From Sipunculus nudus (lineage: Eukaryota > Annelida > Sipuncula > Golfingiida > Sipunculidae), in the NCBI GenBank assembly GCA_026874595.1, contig CM049313.1, positions 60,556,659-60,620,658 on the forward strand: a stretch of DNA of 64,000 bases, written 5' to 3'. The position numbers were made by a program, and so were the translations under genes. The notes below the pieces were generated by a model. The model was given only the letters and a program-made list of their open reading frames with translations, had not been told where the DNA came from and searched no databases. Shown here in pieces: positions 11,220 through 21,499 of the stretch (position 1 is its first letter; each line of letters starts with the position of its first letter).

Positions 11220-12958
11220 GTATGCATTGTGAATCCAACTCGGCTTTTAAAACTGCGACACCCCGCTCTCTTTGGTCTGATTCTTGATCCTACAAAACTT
11301 GCCATACCAAGCAGCGGTTAATACGAAGAAGATCTATAACGACAGTGTATAAATGCTGCGTGAGGAGTCGAGTTGAACATGCGTATGACCAAATGTTCCA
11401 TGTTCTCAGGGTTCTGCAACATGTTTCTAAACATAACACATTTTCTTTATTCATGAAAAATTGTGCACGGCATCCGGTTAATCCTCGGGTAAAACCCAAT
11501 AGAATCGCAGGATCGAAGATTACAGTTCTGAAGAGGACAAGCGATATCAAATCTTGTGTGAAGATCGATGGCCACTTCGAATAGATAAGCAAAACCTCAG
11601 TTGTTTCTAACATTTATTGCATATGTGTCGGTCGTATTTCAAGAAGACATGGAAGCAACATTTCCATGTGTACTGCCAGTTTTATCAGAGTCACAGAGCT
11701 ATTATTAACCCCCATGTCATGTGCTGGGAATCGGCTAGACCAAGATGCCTCTGTATATTTTACAGAGCCACAACTGCGACACTCACCTGCGACACTCACC
11801 TTTGCACTCGGTGACCCTATTACGTCCATAGTTAAATATAAGGAAATGAATTACCAAGATGCATTAGTGTTACATTTAGATCGATCCTGTAAAAATTTTT
11901 CTCTGCTGAGGGAAAAACCGTGATTTCTCGCAATTTGCATATAACCCGGAAAACATTCAAGTAACCTGCCATTGCATTGGAAGGTCAGAAATGACTTATA
12001 ATCATAATCAAGACGCGCATTATAGTCGAGTTGAGACATATATATTATTCCATAGCGAACCTATGAATTGTCTAGAGTACAAGGTTTGTTTTGATGGACT
12101 TGTAATGGTAGGGGTCAAATGATACTTTTGAGGTGGGTTGTCTTCACGACGACCTTGGGCAATTTTTGTAATATACAAATTAGGGCCGCCATTGACGAAA
12201 ATTCTAAATCTTCAATAGCTCCAGAACTAAACTTGAAACTTGTCCAAAAATTATGTCTAGACCAAGGTTTATATGGTCAAAGATTGGAAAGAAACTACTT
12301 ACAACGGTTTAGCTCGTATTTAATATGCAAATTAAAGCCACCATTGTTGAAAATTCTATTTTTTTTTAATTTATTAAGAACTCGCCCTGAAATTGGTCAA
12401 ACATCATGCCTAGACCAAGGTTTTAATGGTCAAAGTTTCGAATGAAACCATGTTAACAAATGTTTATTCCGTGCTTAACATTTAACAAGCTAATTATGGT
12501 CCCCATTGATGAAGTCCTGTTTCTCCAATATTTCAGCTGGAAACCATATTGTAACTGTCGAATATGATATCCTAGGTTTTCACGGATAAGATTGTATGAA
12601 GACCACCGTGTCTTCTGCACCTTTGTGTGTAGCTGCACGCAACGCGGTTCGATCCTAGATCTCAAAACAAAGGTTGTTTTGGGAGTCTTGTTCCTGGCAT
12701 GCGACAAACGTGACCTGCCCATCGAACCTGAGGTCGATGCAGATGGTGTAGATTGATGGGAGGCTGGCACGTGTTAGGACCTCAGTGTCTGGAATAAACA
12801 GAAGAAACAGAAGAAGAGGAAGAGATCAAAACACACTTTTGCTTACCAATGTCTAGAATTCATCAGGCAGTTCTGTAAATAAATGTTTGTGTCCTGAAGC
12901 CATACATATTGCTCCTTTTACTTAATCGGTGTTCCGTTTCATAAATCTATTTTAAATA
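11220..12958. other. unit-internal region without a recognised gene (copies at 19367-21105 and 27489-29226)
   Basis: Several short frames are open on either strand: 11345-11584, 11666-11923, 12119-12445, and 12453-12770 on the minus strand. None matches a family I know. A plus-strand frame around 12598-12754 looks coding-like in copies 1 and 2 but has a stop in copy 3, which argues against function. The paired clauses around 12236-12290 and 12390-12440 (tagaccaaggttt...atggtcaaag) form a diverged direct repeat about 150 bp apart. Confidence 0.35.
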
Positions 12959-13117
12959 CAGTATAACGTTTAAAATGCGACCACCAATGGGACCTCGGTG
13001 GTCGCATTTTCGAGGTGGTTATGTAAGTTAGGTTTAATATAAAGAGAAAAATAGAATCGAGACCGTCATTTTGAGGTGGTCGCTGAACCGAGGTGTTTGT
13101 TAGGCGAGGGTTTACTG
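12959..13117. mobile_element. 159-bp TA-flanked MITE (Tc1/mariner or pogo-like ends), copy 1
   Basis: The ends read TA-CAGTA... and ...TACTG-TA, with the inner TIR text related to the gtaaaacctcg family. The interior repeats ggtggtcg and gaggtggt motifs. No coding capacity. A more degraded relative lies at 36744-36918. Confidence 0.6.
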
Positions 13118-13219
13118 TATATATATATTATGGATATGATATTTCTGAAAAGCCATAGTGAAGCACAGACACACACATGTCCTACATGCCTTTCTTTTTC
13201 AGAATTATATGTAATTTAC

Positions 13220-13352
13220 CTGGATATAATCCGGCAGAAATGATCCGCAGAAGTTATGCTTCCGATCACGTGACCAACACCAAGATAGAACACCAAGACC
13301 GGCGGTTTTGACGTAATTCCAGATGACTGGTACACGCGAGCAGGGACACCCT
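13220..13352 (-). pseudogene. antisense paralogue of esterase exon 2, copy 1
   Basis: The minus strand encodes GVPARVYQSSGITSKPPVLV, then FYLGVGHVIGS, then ITSADHFCRIIS. This aligns residue for residue with exon 2 of the esterase gene (GIPIRVYQPSAMTSHPLIMV, FFHSGGYVLGS). The exon is exactly 133 nt, like the functional one, with the same phases and intact signals (acceptor tttcatcag, donor gtaaat). The HSGG oxyanion motif has become LGVG, which should abolish esterase activity. No neighbouring exons 1 or 3-8 were found on this strand, so it is most likely an exon stranded by rearrangement. An unrecognised diverged gene around it is not excluded. Confidence 0.8.
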
Positions 13353-14107
13353 CTGATGAAAATAAATCAAATAGATAAAAAAATTGGATGGTTAATATTT
13401 TTTAAGGCAATGATATTATCTTTTTGTAAGAACGCTTGCGAAATAGAATGATAAAGATGGTGTTTGGGTGTATGATCAGTCATTCCCACAGACGCAAGAT
13501 GGCGCTCGAAAACAAGCCGTTTTGCAAAAAAAAAAGATGATTTACATTAAAAAGATGATTTACATTAAATAAAAAGACATGAAAAATTTATATCAGTTTG
13601 ATCGACTTTAGAGGATCTGTCTGTTAGTGATTTGGGCGTTAAAAATACTTTTCTCGACCTTTACCATTTAATAAAGCTGAAATCTAGTATTCGAACAACT
13701 TTCACCTATCAATAATGTAGCGATCAGGGAAAATGCAAGAACACAAATGTATAAGATAATTCTGTTCTAAGTTTAAAATTGATACAAAAAAAAAACAGTA
13801 AATAGTTTTATGCATATCTCAGTCAGGAGCCCTCCGAACCATTTCAAAATCAGTGCATTTCTAAAGTTTGTCTGTACTGAGGTAGGATTAGAATATACCA
13901 AAGTCACGGACTACATTATTTTCATATCGAGATATTTCTTGAATGGCAGTCACCCAATACATCAACATTGTTTACTTCTGGTTAGCAATCGACGTTGTCG
14001 ACAATGAATTAGTAAGCCTCTGAAACAAAATGTACGGATCCAGGAGTGACTGATACGACCAGACTCAGTGGGCCGTCAACACTCTTCACTGTCCTGTCAG
14101 AAGTAAT

Positions 14108-14578
14108 GCTACGGTCACAAATCACTAAATGCCGCCTGCCGGCGTGGTAACTGCCAGTTTTCACTAAAATTCGTCAGGTGGCAGCTCGGTGGCAGGCACA
14201 ATCGGCAGGCGGCAGTCGGCATTTTAGACGCCGCTAGGACGCCGCTGAAATTTTAAGAAAAAGTTAAAATTCTGTCTGCCACCGGCCGATTTTTTCCAAT
14301 TATGCCAGTCGTCAGGTCGCCGGTCGGGCGCATTTCAAAGTCGCGCGGTGGCTATCAAGCGGCAGGCGGGCAGCAGCGCGATTTTTTTTCGGCCAGCGAT
14401 CGGTAGGATCTAACTGCCCCTCGGTAGCATCCGGCCTGCTGCCGTTATGCTACCGACATGCCACCGTACGATTTCAAAATACCTGCCGGCGGCAGGGCGG
14501 AGATTGAAAGGCAGCTGGGAGGCGGCTGTCGGTGTTGGTAGGTGGCAGGGCGGCGATCTGCCGAGTGCAGACTCCCGG
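14108..14578. mobile_element. GC-rich foldback-like element, copy 1 (also 22255-22697 and 30376-30840)
   Basis: A sharp jump in GC content with dozens of interleaved ggcggc, gccgcc, gccggc and ggtggcag motifs that can pair with each other over the whole length. It starts at gctacggtcacaaatcac. No matching right TIR was found, so it is probably truncated. Copy 2 has lost about 20 bp near the right edge. Classification unknown. Confidence 0.45.
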
Positions 14579-15378
14579 ACCACTGAATAAAAATCCGAGG
14601 CCATCCACCATACAACAAACTCGCTTTGGGGCTGGCCCCTTGTTCTTTCCCTTGCCTTTAGGGGGCATCTTGTTGGAAGGAAATGGTTGATAATAATGGT
14701 TGATGGAAAATGGTTGATAATAAATGGTTGATGGTACACTTTGTAGTGATACCATGCCATGTCCGTTACACCGCTCAGGCAATAACTAGGGTTTTTACGC
14801 CGCAGTTTTGCCTCTTCGGGTACCCCCCTCTTTGCACTGAGGTCGCCAGAATTGACACGCCAGCCAGCCAGGTCCGGCCCGCCCTCGCTGACCGTCCACC
14901 ACCGGGGAATCCCCCAGTTATTCCCGGGAGCCTGACCCTAGCAACCAGCCAGTAATGTCCGAGCGTCATCGGCCTACCCCTGGACTACCGTAAGTCCTGC
15001 CTTGAGCCTTGTCCCTTTCGACCAGGTACAGTTTTCGTTCGATCGGAGCCTTCTCGGGAGCCTTCACTGGTGCTTGTGCCATCATGCTTGAGCCTTGTCC
15101 CTGCTGGTCCTAACCAGACCCCCGGTTTTTACGTCTCGGAGCCTTGTCCCTGATCCTTTCGGGATCCCCTCAACTTTTATCCACCAAACGGCTGGCTCTA
15201 CAGGGCCTGGTTCCATACTACCGGCAACAGGCTGGCCTACTCTTCTATCGAAAAACAGTATGGGGTCTTTTACGTGGCCGTCCCCTTCTGGACACGGGAC
15301 CGCCATTTTACGTCCTCATCCGATGGACGGCCCGTATTTTACTTTTGCAGTCGGGCGCTGCAGAGCTCCGGAGCCTTT
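14579..15378 (-). other. GC-rich tract between the foldback element and the jockey 3' end (copies at 22698-23506 and 30841-31647)
   Basis: The minus strand holds a short start MPPKGKGKNKGPAPKRVCC (about 14612-14668), preceded by four imperfect repeats of tcaaccatt. Next to the jockey RT lies tract with three gagccttgtccct repeats. It may be jockey 3' UTR plus the beginning of another element. Frames such as 15095-15475 on the plus strand and 15082-15306 on the minus strand are open, but neither is recognisable. Confidence 0.35.
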
Positions 15379-15983
15379 CTACCCCTCCCCCACTTTCTCT
15401 AGTGGGGTGATGATACTGGGGATCCGCTTACCACTGATCTTTTGCCAGTCGAGCCACATTTTGAGGTCTTTATAGAACTTCTCTTGCTTCACCTTTTCGA
15501 CATAGCCTTTGCTCAACCTTAGAATGTGATCTTTCACATATTCTATTTCTGCCTTCTCGTGAAGCACAGATACTCGGGTTCGAGGCGGGAGTCTCAAGGC
15601 CGTCCTTAAGGCTCTGTTTTGAAGCCGTTGAAGTGTCTTAATGTGGTGCTCTTTGGCTGAGATCAGGGTTATGCAGCCGTACATCATAACCGGTCTGATC
15701 CAGGCTTTATAAAGATATATCAAACTTTGGGTTGACATGCCACCTGTCCCTGCTTTTAGCACTCTTAAGCAGTTTAGTCTCGCCTCGCTTTGACCCTCTG
15801 TTCGATATCCTTTATATGAGCCGCCCATGTGAGTCTCTTATCAACCGGCAGCCCCAGAAATTTTATCTGGTCTGTGAATTGAATTGGTTTCCCGGCCAAT
15901 TTCAGTTCTGGCGCTTTGCCGGCCTTACTGCCTACTGAACTTGCAAGCCTGCGTTTTTGTCGCGTTGACTCCTACCCGCCATT
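15379..15983 (-). pseudogene. 3' end of a jockey-like non-LTR retrotransposon, copy 1
   Basis: Encodes the post-RT region of a jockey-clade ORF2: LNCLRVLKAGTGGMS, LIYLYKAWIRPVMMYG, LQRLQNRALRTALRLPPRTR, ending LEKVGEG. It is cut at the unit junction 15980-15983. A 5-bp insertion near 15780 puts the upstream part out of frame. Confidence 0.8.
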
Positions 15984-16194
15984 AAATTATATTTTTATTT
16001 ATTTGTACATAGAACTATAATAAAATACACATCTCCTGATGACCGAACCAAAGAGACTCCATGGTCTAATTTGAAGCGTGTGTTGATTTTAACATCATCT
16101 TTTTTTTACTCTGAAAATATTTCCTGACTTAACTCTGACTTAGTTTGTTTTCAATGATAAATCATTACGCAAATTCTGAATTTGTTCTGAAAAA

Positions 16195-16984
16195 AAAAGA
16201 CAACCACTGTTCATGGCCTTCATAAACCTAGCGAAGGCGATCGCTTTGGTGAGTAGGGATGGCTTCTTCAAGATTCTCCCTAAGATCGGATGTCCATCCA
16301 AGCTGCTCCTGCTATGACGACATGAAAGGTACTGTAGTCTATGCCAGCGTGACATCGATAGCCATCAAAATCCTGCTCGGCATCTTCTTCGCTGTCCTGC
16401 AAAGGTATCAACCTCCGAACCCGGTCAAACGCGAACCTCGTCAACCGCTCCGGGCTATAAGCAAAGTCAAGTTTCAACTGAAGTGTGTGCGGAACCTCCT
16501 CCTTGCAGACGATGCAGCAGTTACAACCCATTCTGCTGAAGACCTGCAGAAGTTCATGCCCTAATTCAGTGCAGCCTGTCAGGCCTTTGGACTCAAAATC
16601 TGCCTGAAGAATACGCAAGTGTTGGGACAGGATGTGGACACTCCACCGTACATCAGATAAAGTGCACGACTTCGTCTGCCTGGGCTCAACGAGCTCTGAC
16701 TCCCAATTGAGATTGAGCATAAGAAGCGTATTGGCATGGCGGCCACCACCATGTCCAGCCTGACCAAGAGTGTGTGGAACAATAGCAAGCTGACAGAACA
16801 CACAAAGATCAAGATCTACAGAGCCTGTGTTGATATCATCTTGCTGAATGGCAGGGAAGCCTAGTAACTATGCCCCCGGCAGTAGCACCAGCTGAATGCC
16901 TTCCACATGCGCTGTCTCCGCTGGACATCCGCTTGCAGGATAAAGTGCCAAACTCTGCTGTCATGAGGAGAGTTGAAATCCCCA
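16195..16984 (+). pseudogene. decayed LINE reverse-transcriptase fragment, copy 2
   Basis: Same fragment as at 8758-9547, shifted by 7437 bp. It has the same lesions plus one private change (c at 16558) turning the codon after KFM from serine to proline. Confidence 0.75.
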
Positions 16985-17187
16985 TGTACGCCATGCCTCC
17001 AGATTGTTCCTTCCGAGGCATTGGCATCCAAGTTTTTTTGGTTCGATGCTCATGGACTTCAGGTCTGTCTTGCAGACATCTTTGTAGCGGAGTTGGGTCT
17101 ACCTGTTGGGCGAGTTCCCTGTACCAGTTCACCGTAAAGGAGATCTTTGGGGATGCGATCTTCACCCATTCTCACGACGTGTCCGAG
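16985..17187 (-). pseudogene. inverted C-terminal piece of the LINE RT, copy 2
   Basis: Read on the minus strand from 17187: LGHVVRMGEDRIPKDLLYGE, then LVQGTRPTGRP, then a KDVCKTDLKSMSIEP-like segment and HGVHGDF. This is the normal C-terminal tail of RTs with the upstream block at 16195-16984, but on the opposite strand. The two halves meet at a short catgtacgccatg palindrome-like join near 16983-16996. Confidence 0.75.
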
Positions 17188-17814
17188 CGTGTTGTTTTAG
17201 TATGGCTACGCTCTTTACAAAGCGCTTTACCTATAGGCCTACTACCTATATCGTAAGCGCTGTTTGTTATGACCTCGTATCCTGAATTGCTACACCAGAG
17301 GGGGGCACTGTATTTTTATCCAATCAGATGAAACCTTGTGCTGGAAGACACAGCCAAGCGAGGAATACACGGAGCCAATGTTGTTCATTTCGTTTTGAGT
17401 GACAGCTCATCGCCCCGGTAACCGTCTGAACAGGCCACAGGCTCAGAGAGAATTGCCCCAGACGTGGTTTGCTAAGGGTCTTGCGCACATAGAATGCCCG
17501 GCCGGTGAGCTGTAATTCAAACGAAACGTAACAACAAAGGCTGCGTGCACACCTCGCTGGCTGTTTTAGTTCTGCAGACAACAGATACATGGCTACGTCA
17601 ACACAGTCATAATATCATAATCGAATGGTCGATGATGCGAGAATATAGAGGGAGCAATTAAAATTCGACCGTAAACTGTCTTCAAGCGGCGCTTGAAGCG
17701 CAGCTATGGTCGGATGCAGGATGCCTGTCGAATGTTTGTTTATTGGCATCTGGTTGGCTGCTTGTCACATCATACGCACGTTTTTTTTTTCAGCGGACAA
17801 CGAACCGCCAGATG
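17105..17814. other. 710-bp segment present in copies 2 and 3, absent from copy 1
   Basis: Copy 1 jumps from its equivalent of 17104 (9667) to its equivalent of 17815 (about 9669). The segment holds the end of the inverted RT tail and about 600 bp of unrecognised sequence. The same segment in copy 3 is 25228-25936 with a shorter T run. No target-site duplication or TIR flanks it, so deletion from copy 1 is more likely than insertion. Confidence 0.8.
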
Positions 17815-18062
17815 GTGACTAAATATATCATAAACGGTCAAAGCTGGCAGCGTGAAAATCAGTGCAAGATTTCCGCAGGTTCGGGAGCGTAGGTATATAA
17901 TTATGTACTCAGAATACATTTCAAACTTATAAAGCGAAATCAAGAGCAGCATGTACTCATGTTTGGGCGCTATTCCTCACCTTAAAGCGTGTCTGCGATT
18001 TTATTCCATTTTTGTGAAGTCCCTTTTAAACTATTTACTGGCCAGAAGGCCACTCAAGCTTA

Positions 18063-18405
18063 TTTTAATGCTAACTTAACTACGTATATGTAAATCTGCA
18101 GAAATCTGTTCCGGACAACGTGACAGGGCAGTATAACACGCTTCCTTTCATTTTATATCCTGGAGTCAACCAGGCCCGGTGACTACTGCACCTGCGGGTC
18201 CTGGGTGCGTAATCGTCCCCCCGAAAGGCGCACTCGTTTGTGATTGAAACACGGCCGTTGGTCACGGCCTTCCCATTAAACCTGCAGAGCGCTCACCCTT
18301 GGTAGGGGCCGACCGTGAAAAATCTCACCACCTTGGCTGAGATTCGAACTCACGATCTCCCGGCTTTGAGTCATGTGCTCTACCCCTGATCCACAGAAGC
18401 CGGTC
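18063..18405 (-). repeat. tRNA-derived SINE with 16-bp TSD, copy 2
   Basis: Same insertion carried in unit copy 2, with TSDs at 18047-18062 and 18406-18421. The shared TSD shows the insertion predates amplification. Confidence 0.8.
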
Positions 18406-19073
18406 AGGCCACTCAAGCTTACCTGAGATAATTTGCGGGTATATTTTTTAAGTGTTCAAGATTTCTTTGAATATGATGAAAGCTGAGGAAGATATAATCT
18501 TTCATGAAACATTTTAGTGTGTAAGCATTTTAGTTTCAGAAAGTTAAAATTAAACTGAACAGGAAAGAGTTGATAAATGACAGGCTTACTTGCATAAATA
18601 TTGTATCTAGATGACACAGGTGAGGAAGCTCCATTGATTGGAAGCGACATCTATAATCCAGGCCCGGAACCAAAAGGAACCAGGATAGATCAAATTATAA
18701 GCAACTGAAAAACGTAGTTCGAGACCACTTATGAGGTACATGAAATCAATACATTTCCAAACAAATGAACACAAGCATACAATAGCCAAAAAATAATTAG
18801 TTTATCCTGTATTCATAATGCATATATAGTGTATGTAGAACGAGACTAACATCTCTACCAACAAGCAGATATGTTTAGTGAGTTGGATTTGGCGGTAATA
18901 TATCACAATTTTTATATCTTTGCTTTCCATCTCTACCTTATGCTGAAAGACCACATATAGGTCGGGTTCCATGACTTATTTAATTTCAATTTCCTTTTTT
19001 AGCTTTGTCAGGCTCAGAATGGAACAGTTGGGATGATATTTCCCTTTTTTTAATGTGTCCATGTTATTATCAG

Positions 19074-19366
19074 TTACCTGAAACTGAGGCCCAGGACATT
19101 GTGCGATACACAGGCAGCGAGATAACCACCAGCACTAGTTCATGCAACAACGCCAACAATACGATCACTGACGCCACCTGTGAACGTAAGTTTAATGCAG
19201 TTGTTCACAAAACAGCTAAAAACAAAGGAATTTGCACATTACAATCCTGATGCAGTGGTTATACACTGCATTCGTTCCAGATTTCTTCAAGATTCTCTGG
19301 GTTACATCACCAGGGCTACAGGGTTCGTACAGAGCAAATAATTGTAATCAGACCAATGGCATCGAG
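19074..19366 (+). other. candidate exon pair, unit copy 2
   Basis: Exons 19074-19185 and 19281-19366, same splice signals and frame as in copy 1. Confidence 0.3.
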
Positions 19367-21105
19367 GTATGCATTGTGAATCCAACTCGGCTTTTAAAAC
19401 TGCGACACCCCGCTCTCTTTGGTCTGATTCTTGATCCTACAAAACTTGCCATACCAAGCAGCGGTTAATACGAAGAAGATCTATAACGACAGTGTATAAA
19501 TGCTGCGTGAGGAGTCGAGTTGAACATGCGTATGACCAAATGTTCCATGTTCTCAGGGTTCTGCAACATGTTTCTAAACATAACACATTTTCTTTATTCA
19601 TGAAAAATTGTGCACGGCATCCGGTTAATCCTCGGGTAAAACCCAATAGAATCGCAGGATCGAAGATTACAGTTCTGAAGAGGACAAGCGATATCAAATC
19701 TTGTGTGAAGATCGATGGCCACTTCGAATAGATAAGCAAAACCTCAGTTGTTTCTAACATTTATTGCATATGTGTCGGTCGTATTTCAAGAAGACATGGA
19801 AGCAACATTTCCATGTGTACTGCCAGTTTTATCAGAGTCACAGAGCTATTATTAACCCCCATGTCATGTGCTGGGAATCGGCTAGACCAAGATGCCTCTG
19901 TATATATTACAGAGCCACAACTGCGACACTCACCTGCGACACTCACCTTTGCACTCGGTGACCCTATTACGTCCATAGTTTAATATAAGGAAATGAATTA
20001 CCAAGATGCATTAGTGTTACATTTAGATCGATCCTGTAAAAATTTTTCTCTGCTGAGGGAAAAACCGTGATTTCTCGCAATTTGCATATAACCCGGAAAA
20101 CATTCAAGTAACCTGCCATTGCATTGGAAGGTCAGAAATGACTTATAATCATAATCAAGACGCGCATTATAGTCGAGTTGAGACATATATATTATTCCAT
20201 AGCGAACCTATGAATTGTCTAGAGTACAAGGTTTGTTTTGATGGACTTGTAATGGTAGGGGTCAAATGATACTTTTGAGGTGGGTTGTCTTCACGACGAC
20301 CTTGGGCAATTTTTGTAATATACAAATTAGGGCCGCCATTGACGAAAATTCTAAATCTTCAATAGCTCCAGAACTAAACTTGAAACTTGTCCAAAAATTA
20401 TGTCTAGACCAAGGTTTATATGGTCAAAGATTGGAAAGAAACTACTTACAACGGTTTAGCTCGTATTTAATATGCAAATTAAAGCCACCATTGTTGAAAA
20501 TTCTATTTTTTTTTAATTTATTAAGAACTCGCCCTGAAATTGGTCAAACATCATGCCTAGACCAAGGTTTTAATGGTCAAAGTTTCGAATGAAACCATGT
20601 TAACAAATGTTTATTCCGTGCTTAACATTTAACAAGCTAATTATGGTCCCCATTGATGAAGTCCTGTTTCTCCAATATTTCAGCTGGAAACCATATTGTA
20701 ACTGTCGAATATGATATCCTAGGTTTTCACGGATAAGATTGTATGAAGACCACCGTGTCTTCTGCACCTTTGTGTGTAGCTGCACGCAACGCGGTTCGAT
20801 CCTAGATCTCAAAACAAAGGTTGTTTTGGGAGTCTTGTTCCTGGTATGCGACAAACGTGACCTGCCCATCGAACCTGAGGTCGATGCAGATGGTGTAGAT
20901 TGATGGGAGGCTGGCACGTGTTAGGACCTCAGTGTCTGGAATAAACAGAAGAAACAGAAGAAGAGGAAGAGATCAAAACACACTTTTGCTTACCAATGTC
21001 TAGAATTCATCAGGCAGTTCTGTAAATAAATGTTTGTGTCCTGAAGCCATACATATTGCTCCTTTTACTTAATCGGTGTTCCGTTTCATAAATCTATTTT
21101 AAATA

Positions 21106-21264
21106 CAGTATAACGTTTAAAATGCGACCACCAATGGGACCTCGGTGGTCGCATTTTCGAGGTGGTTATGTAAGTTAGGTTTAATATAAAGAGAAAAATA
21201 GAATCGAGACCGTCATTTTGAGGTGGTCGCTGAACCGAGGTGTTTGTTAGGCGAGGGTTTACTG
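21106..21264. mobile_element. 159-bp TA-flanked MITE, copy 2
   Basis: Same element as 12959-13117, carried in unit copy 2. Confidence 0.6.
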
Positions 21265-21366
21265 TATATATATATTATGGATATGATATTTCTGAAAAGC
21301 CATAGTGAAGCACAGACACACACATGTCCTACATGCCTTTCTTTTTCAGAATTATATGTAATTTAC

Positions 21367-21499
21367 CTGGATATAATCCGGCAGAAATGATCCGCAGAAG
21401 TTATGCTTCCGATCACGTGACCAACACCAAGATAGAACACCAAGACCGGCGGTTTTGACGTAATTCCAGATGACTGGTACACGCGAGCAGGGACACCCT
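21367..21499 (-). pseudogene. antisense paralogue of esterase exon 2, copy 2
   Basis: Identical to 13220-13352 by eye, with the same splice signals and the same LGVG replacement. Confidence 0.8.

Larger units (their letters stand above)
8543..15979 (+). repeat. tandem segmental duplication, copy 1 (7437 bp)
   Basis: First of three head-to-tail copies. The left edge is catt at 8543-8546, inside DNA that resembles intron 7 of the esterase gene (5040-5245 against about 8545-8665). Compared with copies 2 and 3 it lacks 710 bp that would fall between 9667 and 9669. It also carries a 5-bp cgcct insertion near 15780 that shifts the jockey frame. Otherwise it is collinear and almost identical to the other copies. 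Confidence 0.95.

Noticed and set aside
14474-14782. Minus-strand frames of about 100 codons containing MPPKGKGKNK
   Set aside because: Only the short lysine-rich start looks protein-like; the rest runs into the GC-rich self-complementary tract in two frames at once, so no gene is called.
15095-15475. 126-codon plus-strand open frame in GC-rich tract
   Set aside because: GC-rich sequence rarely contains stops; the frame overlaps the jockey 3' end in antisense and has no recognised motif.
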